Assembly (NCBI GenBank): GCA_002371335.1
Contig: DFHP01000159.1
Coordinates: forward strand, 1 to 13,653
Source: Eubacterium sp. UBA3720
GTDB lineage: Bacteria; Bacillota; Clostridia; Lachnospirales; Lachnospiraceae
Length of the DNA stretch: 13,653 nucleotides
Direction: 5' to 3'
Shown here: positions 1 through 6,509 of the stretch, piece by piece
Position numbering within the stretch: the stretch's first letter is position 1
Layout: each line of letters starts with the position of its first letter
The notes under the pieces: model-generated
The model's input: only the letters and a program-made list of their open reading frames with translations
The model's database searches: none
Told to the model about the DNA's origin: nothing
Position numbers and translations under genes: made by a program

Positions 1-122
1 AAACTCGCTGCGCCGAGGCAATATGATTTCTGCTCATACAGCAGATTCCGTTCATGCAGAAGTTCTAATGCCTGTGCAGATTGTTTGAATCATTCACACA
101 AATTTCCCATCCTGCCGAGTTT
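1..122. repeat. Non-coding region with inverted repeats upstream of nrdR
   Basis: No credible gene is visible before nrdR. The stretch is bounded by a 7-bp inverted repeat, AAACTCG at 1-7 and CGAGTTT at 116-122, and contains a perfect 6-bp hairpin at 29-45 (TCTGCT, loop CATAC, AGCAGA). GCAGA recurs at 41-45, 56-60 and 76-80. The terminal arrangement recalls the AACTCCC/GGGAGTT-bounded element that follows nrdR, but sequence similarity to it is weak, so I do not count this as a firm member of that family. No convincing sigma-A promoter for nrdR was found here. The left part may belong to the 3' region of a gene outside the window. Confidence 0.35.
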
Positions 123-163
123 CGCAATTACCTAAAAGATATGAGACATGAAAGGAGCAGCCT

Positions 164-610
164 ATGAGATGTCCTTTTTGCAATCAGGATAATACAAGAG
201 TTGTAGACTCCAGACCGGCGGAGAATAACTCCATTCGCAGAAGAAGGCTCTGCGATTGCTGCGGAAGAAGGTTTACGACCTATGAAAAAATAGAAATGGT
301 TCCTCTGATCGTGGTAAAAAAGGATATGAATCGCGAACAGTATGACAGGGCAAAGATCCAGCAGGGAATCATACGAGCCTGTCATAAGAGACCCGTTTCG
401 GCGCAGAGGATAAATGAAACGGTAGACGCCATCGAAAATGAGATCTTTAATACCGGAGATAAGGAGATCACAAGTAATTTCATCGGTACCGTCGTCATGA
501 AACATATCAAAGAGCTTGACGGGGTGGCGTATGTGCGCTTTGCTTCTGTATATCGGGAATTTAAAGATGTAAACACCTTTATGGATGAGCTTCGCAAAAT
601 ACTTAATTGA
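164..610 (+). CDS. nrdR: Transcriptional repressor NrdR
   Basis: NrdR is the nucleotide-sensing repressor of ribonucleotide reductase genes; it binds NrdR boxes when its ATP-cone holds (d)ATP. The 148-residue length is typical. The N-terminus is a zinc ribbon with Cys3, Cys6, Cys30 and Cys33 (MRCPFC ... LCDCCGRRF; Cys32 is an extra cysteine), followed by the RRRR basic stretch and RRFTTYE that mark the family. Residues from about 47 onward form the ATP-cone, with VPLIVVKKD, the RAKIQQGI helix and the VAYVRFASVYREF block all recognisable. The start is set by AAAGGAG at 151-157, 6 bases before ATG. It stands alone, ending in a hairpin terminator. No NrdR box or nrd gene is visible in the window, so its target operon lies elsewhere. 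Confidence 0.96.
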   Translation: MRCPFCNQDNTRVVDSRPAENNSIRRRRLCDCCGRRFTTYEKIEMVPLIVVKKDMNREQYDRAKIQQGIIRACHKRPVSAQRINETVDAIENEIFNTGDKEITSNFIGTVVMKHIKELDGVAYVRFASVYREFKDVNTFMDELRKILN

Positions 611-676
611 TAAAAACTCCCTTCATGGTTGTCCTGAAACAGTTTCTGTGAATTCAAATCCCGCTCGCGGGAGTTA
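611..676. repeat. Interspersed element, copy A
   Basis: It begins one base after the nrdR stop. The segment runs from AACTCCC at 615-621 to its complement GGGAGTT at 670-676, with an inner perfect hairpin TCCCGC/GCGGGA at 659-672 (2-base loop). Its left part shares TAAAAACT, CCC, CATGG and CTGAAACAGT in the same order and spacing with the reverse complement of the element at 4432-4541, and more loosely with 13505-13560. I read it as one copy of a small interspersed repeat; what it does is unknown. Confidence 0.55.
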
Positions 677-687
677 GTGAAGATCCG

Positions 688-729
688 GGCCGGCGTATTA
701 AACTGAGAAATACGCCGGCCTGTTTCTTG
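688..729 (+). terminator. Rho-independent terminator after nrdR
   Basis: A perfect 12-bp GC-rich stem (GGCCGGCGTATT at 688-699 with its complement at 709-720, 9-base loop) is followed by the T-rich run TGTTTCTT. The stem is very strong. The T tract is short and interrupted, so it could also insulate or stabilise rather than terminate fully. It overlaps the -35 hexamer of the next promoter (727-732). Confidence 0.75.
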
Positions 730-755
730 CGCGTTTATGTAAAGTATGATAAAAT
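727..755 (+). promoter_or_regulatory. Sigma-A promoter for alaA-citrate synthase operon
   Basis: TTGCGC at 727-732 and TAAAAT at 750-755 are separated by exactly 17 bases. The start of alaA lies 35 bases past the -10 element, behind the ribosome binding site GGGAGG at 777-782. The -35 is imperfect but the spacing and -10 are good. Confidence 0.65.
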
Positions 756-790
756 AGTTTGAGTTTTTATTACCTTGGGAGGTATGGAGC

Positions 791-2005
791 ATGAGAAGTT
801 TTTTGAAATCTACAAAGCTGGATAATGTGCTTTATGACGTCAGAGGGCCTGTGGTTGCTGAAGCAGCCCGTATGGAAGAGGCCGGACAGCATATCCTTAA
901 ACTTAATATAGGAAATCCTGCCACATTCGGATTCAAGGCTCCCGATGAGGTCGTTGAAGATATGATGAGAAACATTCCGGATTGCGAAGGCTATTCGGAT
1001 TCAAGAGGTCTTTTTTCTGCCAGAAAGGCGATCATGCAGTATTGTCAGCTGAAAAAGATCCCGAATCTTTCCGTGAAGGATATCTATACGGGCAACGGCG
1101 TGAGCGAGCTGATCAATCTGGCTCTCTCCGCGCTTCTGAACGATGGGGATGAGATATTGATCCCCGCCCCGGATTATCCTCTCTGGACAGCGTGCGCCAC
1201 GCTGGCAGGAGGAAAGGCGGTTCATTATATCTGCGATGAAGAGTCCGACTGGAATCCGGATATAGAAGATATCAGAAGCAAGGTGACCCCAAAGACAAAA
1301 GCGATCGTAATAATAAATCCGAATAACCCGACAGGTGCGGTATATCCCGATGATATCCTGAGAGATATCGTTCAGATCGCCAGAGAAAACGAGCTGATCA
1401 TTTTTTCGGATGAGATCTATGACCGCCTTGTGATGGATAACGTTAAACACACATCTATCGCCTCTTTGGCGCCGGATGTTTTCTGTGTGACATTTTCCGG
1501 TCTGTCAAAATCTCACATGATCGCGGGATTCAGGGTCGGCTGGATGGTCCTGAGCGGAGATAAATCCGGGGCACAGGATTATATCGAAGGAATAAACATG
1601 CTTTCTAATATGAGACTTTGCTCCAATGTGCCTGCACAGAGTATAATTCAGACATCTCTTGGAGGATACCAGAGCGTGGATGAGTATCTGATCCCGGGAG
1701 GACGTCTCTATGAACAACGTGAATGTATTTATAATGAGCTGAAGGATATACCGGGCATCACGGTGAAAAAACCAAAGGCAGCTTTTTATATTTTCCCTAA
1801 GATCGATGTGGAAAAATTCAATATAAAGGACGATATGCAGTTTGCGTATGATTTCCTTCATGAAAAACATGTACTGATAGTGCAGGGAACAGGATTTAAC
1901 TGGATCGCGCCCGACCATTTCCGCATCGTATATCTTCCCCACAGAAGGACGCTGAAGCTTGCAGCTGAAAAGCTCGGCCAGTTCCTGGAAACATACCATC
2001 AGTAA
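791..2005 (+). CDS. alaA: Alanine aminotransferase, AlaA type (PLP fold type I)
   Basis: The enzyme transfers the amino group between alanine and 2-oxoglutarate, giving pyruvate and glutamate, with pyridoxal phosphate as cofactor in the cytoplasm. The 404-residue protein resembles E. coli AlaA (YfbQ) along its whole length as I recall that sequence: the N-terminal SxKLDNVLYDVRGPV region, LNIGNPA, GNGVSELI, PAPDYPLWT, INPNNPTGAVY (about 175-185), SDEIYD with Asp207 and Tyr210, and SGLSKSHMIAGFRVGW with the PLP lysine at Lys240. A C-terminal DHFRIVYLP supplies the substrate-carboxylate arginine. ATG 791 follows GGGAGG at good distance; the ATG at 784 is out of frame. The citrate synthase gene starts 17 bases after the stop, so the two are probably cotranscribed. 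Substrate is inferred from similarity; other small amino acids are possible. Confidence 0.92.
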   Translation: MRSFLKSTKLDNVLYDVRGPVVAEAARMEEAGQHILKLNIGNPATFGFKAPDEVVEDMMRNIPDCEGYSDSRGLFSARKAIMQYCQLKKIPNLSVKDIYTGNGVSELINLALSALLNDGDEILIPAPDYPLWTACATLAGGKAVHYICDEESDWNPDIEDIRSKVTPKTKAIVIINPNNPTGAVYPDDILRDIVQIARENELIIFSDEIYDRLVMDNVKHTSIASLAPDVFCVTFSGLSKSHMIAGFRVGWMVLSGDKSGAQDYIEGINMLSNMRLCSNVPAQSIIQTSLGGYQSVDEYLIPGGRLYEQRECIYNELKDIPGITVKKPKAAFYIFPKIDVEKFNIKDDMQFAYDFLHEKHVLIVQGTGFNWIAPDHFRIVYLPHRRTLKLAAEKLGQFLETYHQ

Positions 2006-2022
2006 AGGAGCGTGATGATTAT

Positions 2023-3636
2023 TTGAGCAAGTTTAAGATGAAACCAACACAGGACATAATCAACCTAAGTGATAAATGTCTGGAAAATTCCAGACTGGAC
2101 CCGACTCTTTATAAAGTACATGATGTAAAGCGTGGTTTGAGAGACATTAACGGAAAAGGCGTACGAGCCGGTCTGACACAGATATCCACTATCAATTCTT
2201 TTAAGAAGGTGGATGGTGAGGAAGTGCCTTGCGATGGCGAACTCTTTTACCGTGGTATCGATATCAGGGATCTGACAAGCGGTTTTCTGTATGAAGGAAG
2301 AAGGGGATTTGAGGAGACGACCTATCTGCTTCTTTTCGGAAGTCTTCCTGATCAGAAACAGTTAAGTAATTTTGAAAAAGTACTGAAACAGCAGAGGTCT
2401 CTACCGAAGAATTTCGTGCGGGACGTTGTTATGAAGGCTCCCAGCAGCGACATGATGAATACTCTCGCCCGAAGCGTACTGACACTGTATGCGTACGATC
2501 CGATGGCAGATGATATTTCACTGCCAAATGTACTTCGGCAGTGCCTGACGCTGATCTCTGTTTTTCCAATGCTCTCTGCTTATGGATATCAGGCATATAA
2601 TCATTACATTAAAGGAAAAAGCTTATACATCCATAATCCGTCAGACGATCTTTCTTTGGCTGAAAATCTTCTGCGGATGCTTCGTCCGGACAAAAAATTC
2701 ACAGAAATGGAAGCAATGGTTCTGGATCTGGCACTGGTGCTGCACGCAGAACATGGCGGAGGTAATAACTCTACATTTACCACGCACGTCGTGACATCTT
2801 CAGGAACAGACACATATTCCGCGATTGCGGCGGCGCTTGGTTCACTCAAGGGACCGAAACACGGCGGAGCTAACATCAAAGTCGTAAAGATGTTTGAAGA
2901 CATGAAAAAGAACATCTCGGATTACAGGGATCAGGATGAAGTAAAAGCATATTTGAAAAAGCTTCTGAATAAAGAAGCCTTTGACCATAAAGGTCTGATC
3001 TACGGCATGGGACACGCAGTCTACTCCATTTCGGATCCCAGAGCGCTGATCTTCCGCAGTTTTGTGGAAAAACTCGCGATAGAAAAAGGACGTCTCGAAG
3101 ACTGTATGCTTTATAACATGGTTGAACATCTTGCACCGTGGGTGATCGCGGAGGAGCGCCATATCTATAAAGGCGTCAGCGCAAACGTGGATTTTTACAG
3201 CGGGCTGGTTTACAGCATGCTGGATATTCCGCTGGAATTATATACGCCTTTATTTGCCTGTGCGCGTATCGCGGGCTGGAGCGCGCATCGTCTGGAGGAG
3301 CTTATCAACTCTGATAAGATCATCAGACCTGCTTATGTCAGCGTAAAAGATACAACGGTTTATATTCCGCTAAAAGACAGGGGCGTAAATCTGACGAATG
3401 AAAACGGAGCTGTCATTCATGGAAAGAATAACGGCCTGAACGGCAACAATATAAACGGAGACGTGCAGGATCTCATCAGAACGAAGAATATTGTAAAGAT
3501 GAATCTCGGAGAGGACGAAAGTACTGACAAAGACGCGTCGGACAAGCTTTCCCTTGACGAAGAAAAATCCGTATGGGATAATGTTGCAGATGCCTACGAA
3601 GAGGAAGAACTCGAGGACAGAAAGGATACGGAATAA
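2023..3636 (+). CDS. gltA: Citrate synthase (Si type) with acidic C-terminal extension
   Basis: The enzyme condenses acetyl-CoA with oxaloacetate to citrate, the entry to 2-oxoglutarate and glutamate synthesis. The three catalytic residues of the Si family are present: His280 in GPKHGGAN, His331 in GMGHAVYSISDPR and Asp390 in ANVDFYSG; HGGGNNS at 244-250 is also typical. The start is TTG at 2023, behind AAAGGAG at 2004-2010 (12-base spacing); the next in-frame ATG at 2038 is too far from that site. The enzyme body ends near residue 454. The remaining 83 residues are Asn/Gly-rich (about 465-475) then strongly acidic (about 490-537, with a Tyr-Glu-rich patch near the end), unlike ordinary citrate synthases, which usually end near the first point. 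2-Methylcitrate synthase activity cannot be excluded, but no methylcitrate-cycle genes are nearby. It follows alaA in a likely operon. Confidence 0.92.
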   Translation: MSKFKMKPTQDIINLSDKCLENSRLDPTLYKVHDVKRGLRDINGKGVRAGLTQISTINSFKKVDGEEVPCDGELFYRGIDIRDLTSGFLYEGRRGFEETTYLLLFGSLPDQKQLSNFEKVLKQQRSLPKNFVRDVVMKAPSSDMMNTLARSVLTLYAYDPMADDISLPNVLRQCLTLISVFPMLSAYGYQAYNHYIKGKSLYIHNPSDDLSLAENLLRMLRPDKKFTEMEAMVLDLALVLHAEHGGGNNSTFTTHVVTSSGTDTYSAIAAALGSLKGPKHGGANIKVVKMFEDMKKNISDYRDQDEVKAYLKKLLNKEAFDHKGLIYGMGHAVYSISDPRALIFRSFVEKLAIEKGRLEDCMLYNMVEHLAPWVIAEERHIYKGVSANVDFYSGLVYSMLDIPLELYTPLFACARIAGWSAHRLEELINSDKIIRPAYVSVKDTTVYIPLKDRGVNLTNENGAVIHGKNNGLNGNNINGDVQDLIRTKNIVKMNLGEDESTDKDASDKLSLDEEKSVWDNVADAYEEEELEDRKDTE

Positions 3637-3669
3637 TCCTGATACTTTTTGCGGTGTCCTAATTAACCA

Positions 3670-3698
3670 TTGAAAAATATAAAATGCTATTATAGAAT
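3670..3698 (+). promoter_or_regulatory. Sigma-A promoter for efp
   Basis: TTGAAA at 3670-3675 and TAGAAT at 3693-3698 are separated by 17 bases in AT-rich sequence. The strong ribosome binding site AAGGAGGAG at 3708-3716 lies just downstream, so the leader is very short. Confidence 0.7.
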
Positions 3699-3722
3699 AT
3701 AGTATATAAGGAGGAGCAACTA

Positions 3723-4289
3723 ATGGCAGAGCAGATTTCAGCAGGTGATTTTAAGAATGGTGTAACTCTGGAGGTCGATGGAAACGTTGTTCAGATCATT
3801 GAGTTTCAGCATGTAAAACCAGGCAAAGGCGCAGCTTTTGTAAGAACTAAAATGAAAAACGTTATGAGCGGCGGTGTGGTAGAAAAATCATTCCGTCCGA
3901 CAGAGAAATTCCCTCTGGCAAGGATCGAGCGTCAGGGAATGCAGTATCTGTATAACGATGGTGATCTTTACTACTTTATGGATGAAGAGACATATGATCA
4001 GATCGGCGTAAACGCTGAGACTGTAGGAGATTCTCTTAAATTTGTCAAAGAAAATGAGAAATGTACTCTTTCTTCCTACAACGGAAGCGTATTCAGTGTA
4101 GAGCCGCCTCTGTTCGTAGAACTTGAGGTTACAGACACAGAACCGGGATTTGCCGGAAATACAGCTCAGGGTGCTACAAAGCCGGCTACAGTAGAGACCG
4201 GCGCTCAGGTCAATGTACCTCTTTTTGTAAACCTTGGCGATGTTATTAAGATCGATACAAGGACGGGAGAGTATCTCAGCCGTGTATAA
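3723..4289 (+). CDS. efp: Elongation factor P
   Basis: EF-P binds the ribosome between the P and E sites and relieves stalling at polyproline motifs. The 188-residue protein has the three beta-barrel domains expected. The N-terminal KOW-like domain carries the tip loop VKPGKGAAF, with the modifiable lysine at Lys35, as in the Bacillus-type protein. The middle domain follows from about residue 70, and the C-terminal OB domain contains the GDVIKIDTRTGEYLSRV ending typical of the family. ATG 3723 is placed ideally behind AAGGAGGAG; the first four residues (MAEQ) are a small extension compared with forms starting at MISAGDF. It is monocistronic, with promoter and terminator. No EpmA/EpmB-like or other modification enzyme is encoded nearby. 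Confidence 0.97.
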   Translation: MAEQISAGDFKNGVTLEVDGNVVQIIEFQHVKPGKGAAFVRTKMKNVMSGGVVEKSFRPTEKFPLARIERQGMQYLYNDGDLYYFMDEETYDQIGVNAETVGDSLKFVKENEKCTLSSYNGSVFSVEPPLFVELEVTDTEPGFAGNTAQGATKPATVETGAQVNVPLFVNLGDVIKIDTRTGEYLSRV

Positions 4290-4361
4290 GATTCCGATCC
4301 CGGCAGAAGAGGGCGGATGCGATCGATGTGTGATCTGATATGATCATTATGCAGAGTATGG

Positions 4362-4392
4362 GCTGCCTCGTTTCTCTGAGGCAGCTCTTTTT
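4362..4392 (+). terminator. Rho-independent terminator after efp
   Basis: A perfect 8-bp stem, GCTGCCTC at 4362-4369 and GAGGCAGC at 4378-4385 with an 8-base loop, is followed directly by TCTTTTT. It lies 73 bases after the efp stop codon. Confidence 0.9.
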
Positions 4393-4398
4393 AATGTC

Positions 4399-4423
4399 AT
4401 AGAAAATTGCGTCAATTTTCTAT
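4399..4423. repeat. Perfect 11-bp inverted repeat with 3-base loop
   Basis: ATAGAAAATTG at 4399-4409 and CAATTTTCTAT at 4413-4423 enclose CGT. It lies seven bases beyond the efp terminator and before the palindromic element. It could be a second, weak bidirectional terminator or a protein-binding site; no T run follows. Confidence 0.6.
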
Positions 4424-4431
4424 TCAATTAT

Positions 4432-4541
4432 TAAAACTTCCCACTTCATAATGAAGAGTCAGTCGATATCATGAAAAATAACATCGTAAAGATGTTATTT
4501 TTATGATCAGACTGTTTCAGAAATGCCATGCGGGAAGCTTA
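4432..4541. repeat. Interspersed palindromic element, copy B (most complete)
   Basis: The whole segment is an imperfect palindrome. Outer arms CTTCCC (4437-4442) and GGGAAG (4532-4537), then CAGTC (4460-4464) and GACTG (4510-4514), lead to a perfect 12-bp core stem AAAAATAACATC (4474-4485) and complement (4491-4502) around GTAAA. A separate small hairpin CTTCAT-A-ATGAAG sits at 4444-4456. Read in reverse complement from 4541, it aligns with 13505-13550 at about 17 of 21 bases in the first ungapped block, and again strongly over ACAGT..ATCAT.AAAAAT. It also shares CATGG and CTGAAACAGT with 611-650. No coding potential is seen. The A-rich/T-rich core stem could act as a bidirectional terminator. 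Confidence 0.65.
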
Positions 4542-4543
4542 AG

Positions 4544-4640
4544 TTAATTATTCTAATATAACGTCTGATTTAATTATTCTGATATAAAGTCTCATACAAT
4601 TATTCTGATAAACATTCTAAATAAACATTCTGAAATAAAC
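4544..4640. repeat. AT-rich tandem repeat, 26-bp period
   Basis: AATTATTCT recurs at 4546, 4572 and 4598, exactly 26 bases apart. Units 1 and 2 (4544-4569, 4570-4595) match closely, sharing TTAATTATTCT.ATATAA.GTCT. Unit 3 is shorter in its match, and AACATTCT at 4611 and 4624 continues the pattern at a 13-base half period. It fills the space between element B and the leader of the DUF5688 gene. Function is unknown. Confidence 0.7.
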
Positions 4641-4683
4641 TATTTCATCTCATTTTTTCATGTCTTTATCAATGATCATGTAA

Positions 4684-4711
4684 TTGTTCCCAAAGTTTTG
4701 ATTTTTATAAG
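4684..4711 (+). promoter_or_regulatory. Possible promoter for the DUF5688 gene
   Basis: TTGTTC at 4684-4689 and TATAAG at 4706-4711 are 16 bases apart and lie about 80 bases before the gene. Both hexamers are imperfect, and the AT-rich surroundings make chance matches likely. The remaining leader to 4789 shows no clear structured element. Confidence 0.35.
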
Positions 4712-4789
4712 TGAGCCCGCAAACGGTTTTAGCTTCTCCGATGTTTGTATTTTACCGATCATAACTGCATTCGAAGGGAGGAATAAAAA

Positions 4790-5704
4790 ATGAATTGCAG
4801 AGATTTTTGTGAGATCCTGATGGAAGAAATAAGATATCAGTCGGATTACAGGATCGAAGTGACGCACAGGACACTGAAGAAGAATAACGGCGTGATAATA
4901 GAAGCACTGGAAGTGTCCGATAACGATGATCATCTGGCGCCGTCTATCTATGTGAGGCCTTATTATGAAAGATTCAGGAAAGGCGTTCCGCTGGGGGATG
5001 TGGCAGCTGGATTCATACGTGACTATTTTGAACTGGAAGAGAGTCCCCGGCCGCCGAGAGGTTTTTTTGGCTCTTTTGAAAAGGTCGCTGAGAATATTTA
5101 CTGTAAGCTTGTGAGCTTTGAGAAGAATCTGCCTATGCTGAAAGAAGTACCTTACGAAAGATGGCTTGATCTGGCGGTGGTTTATTACTATCAGATCAAT
5201 GATGAGATCCTGCCCGATGCTGCGATAATGATAAAAAAAGAGCATTTACAAATGTGGGGCGTCGATGAAGAGCACATCAGGCGAACGGCCTGGAAAAATA
5301 CTTTGAGAAAGAAAAAAACGGTATTTCAGACATTGGGAAGAACAATAAAAGAAATGGAGCAATATCTGCTCAGTCAGGGAATGCCGGAGCTTCCGGAGAT
5401 AAATCATGAAGAGAGGCTTTATATCCTGAGTAACAGGAAAAAACTGTATGGGGCAATATCTATCTGTTATCCGGGAGAGGCTGAAAAAATAGCAGAACTG
5501 TTAGATAATGATTATTTTCTGATTCCCAGCAGTATTCATGAATGTCTGATACTCCCCAACGAACGCGATTACAGTCTGGATAAGCTTTCGGAACTGGTGC
5601 GCGAGGTCAACAGGACACAGCTGGCGCCTCAGGAAGTCCTTTCGGAACACGCCTATTTTTATGACAGAAAAAAGAAAAAATTTTTTCTGGAAATACCGGA
5701 ATAA
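4790..5704 (+). CDS. DUF5688 family protein of unknown function
   Basis: I recognise this 304-residue protein as the DUF5688 type found widely in Lachnospiraceae; no function is established for the family that I know of. Visible features: a charged N-terminal half (about 1-100), the VPYERWLDLAVVYYYQ block near 128-143, and a C-terminal part with YILSNRKKLYGAISICYPG, the PSSIHECLILP motif and LVREVNRTQLAPQEVLSEHAYFYD. It ends in a Lys-rich then Phe-rich tail (DRKKKKFF). There is no signal peptide or membrane segment, so it should be cytoplasmic. The start is set by GGGAGG at 4776-4781. It is monocistronic, separated from efp by 500 bases of repeats and from the ABC genes by 106 AT-rich bases. 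Near its 3' end, the A/T-rich coding sequence forms CAGAAAAAA/TTTTTTCTG (5665-5689). The family call is from memory of motif order. Confidence 0.85.
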   Translation: MNCRDFCEILMEEIRYQSDYRIEVTHRTLKKNNGVIIEALEVSDNDDHLAPSIYVRPYYERFRKGVPLGDVAAGFIRDYFELEESPRPPRGFFGSFEKVAENIYCKLVSFEKNLPMLKEVPYERWLDLAVVYYYQINDEILPDAAIMIKKEHLQMWGVDEEHIRRTAWKNTLRKKKTVFQTLGRTIKEMEQYLLSQGMPELPEINHEERLYILSNRKKLYGAISICYPGEAEKIAELLDNDYFLIPSSIHECLILPNERDYSLDKLSELVREVNRTQLAPQEVLSEHAYFYDRKKKKFFLEIPE

Positions 5705-5743
5705 TATATGTGCCTCATTAAACATAGTAAATTCAAAAACAAA

Positions 5744-5772
5744 TTGTATTAATTTATAAATTAGATTAAACT
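5744..5772 (+). promoter_or_regulatory. Candidate promoter with operator-like palindrome for the ABC operon
   Basis: TTGTAT at 5744-5749 and TAAACT at 5767-5772 are 17 bases apart. A perfect 14-base palindrome, TAATTTATAAATTA (5750-5763), fills most of the spacer, where a repressor would block polymerase. The region is AT-rich, so both the promoter and the palindrome may be coincidental. Confidence 0.45.
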
Positions 5773-5810
5773 AACCATATAACATAAAAACATTTAGGGG
5801 AATTGTATAT

Positions 5811-6509
5811 ATGTTAGTGGAGTTTAAGGATGTATTGAAGGAATATGGACAGGGAGAAGCGCGGCAGGCGGCAGTGGATCATGTCAGTTTTTGCATTGAA
5901 GAGGGACAGTTTGTGGTGATACTGGGTCAGTCAGGCGCCGGCAAATCGACGGTTCTCAATTTACTTGGCGGAATGGACAGCCCTACCGGCGGATCTGTAA
6001 AAGTCGCGGGGAAAGAGCTGAATGGAATGAGTGACAGGAAGCTTGCGGCTTACAGAGCCGGCACGATAGGTTTTATCTTCCAGTTTTACAATCTGATCCC
6101 GAGTCTGACGGCGTATGAAAATATTGCGCTGGTAAAAAGTATTGTGAGAGACGCGGAAGACCCGGACAAAATGCTGGATCTTGTCGGGCTTACCCGATGC
6201 AGAGACAAGTTCCCGTCTCAGATGTCCGGCGGCGAACAGCAGAGAGTTTCCATAGCAAGGGCACTTGCAAAAAAACCAAGGATCATCCTGGGGGATGAAC
6301 CTACGGGGGCTCTCGATTCCGGAACAGGGATCATTGTTCTGGAAATGCTGCAGAAAATCTGCCGCGAGGAAGGCAAAACTGTGATCATAGTTACGCATAA
6401 TGCTGATATCGCAAAATGTGCAGATATGGTTATACATATGAAAAACGGTAAGATCACAAGTATTCAGAAAAATCCGGCTCCAATGGATGTCAGGGAGGTG
6501 GAGTGGTAA
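5811..6509 (+). CDS. ABC transporter ATP-binding protein (MacB/LolD type)
   Basis: This 232-residue ATPase powers the adjacent FtsX-type permease. Walker A is GQSGAGKST (39-47), the Q-loop is FIFQFYNLIP with Gln91, the signature MSGGEQQRVSIARAL begins at 138, Walker B is IILGDEPTGALD (158-169) with catalytic Glu163, and the switch histidine is His196 in VTHNADI. FYNLIPSLTAYENI and the PTGALDS context are typical of the MacB/LolD/SalX group of lipid, peptide and antibiotic exporters. The start follows AGGGGAA with normal spacing. Its stop codon overlaps the permease start (TAATG), indicating translational coupling. No histidine kinase/response regulator pair of the Bce type lies beside it, so the substrate is undetermined. 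Confidence 0.95.
   Translation: MLVEFKDVLKEYGQGEARQAAVDHVSFCIEEGQFVVILGQSGAGKSTVLNLLGGMDSPTGGSVKVAGKELNGMSDRKLAAYRAGTIGFIFQFYNLIPSLTAYENIALVKSIVRDAEDPDKMLDLVGLTRCRDKFPSQMSGGEQQRVSIARALAKKPRIILGDEPTGALDSGTGIIVLEMLQKICREEGKTVIIVTHNADIAKCADMVIHMKNGKITSIQKNPAPMDVREVEW

Noticed and set aside
2582..2794. Small + strand open frame inside citrate synthase
   Set aside because: It overlaps the catalytic region of citrate synthase in another frame and has no independent support.
3623..3651. Terminator after citrate synthase (AGGAT/ATCCT followed by CTTTTT)
   Set aside because: The stem is only 5 bp with an 8-base loop and the T run is offset by several bases; too weak to call.
4676..5245. 189-codon open frame on the - strand opposite the DUF5688 gene
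   Set aside because: It lies antisense to a convincing gene and has the His/Arg/Phe-rich composition of a shadow frame.
5665..5689. A/T-rich inverted repeat CAGAAAAAA/TTTTTTCTG as a terminator or slippage site
   Set aside because: It lies inside the coding end of the DUF5688 gene, has no GC stem, and the frame continues normally to the stop at 5704.
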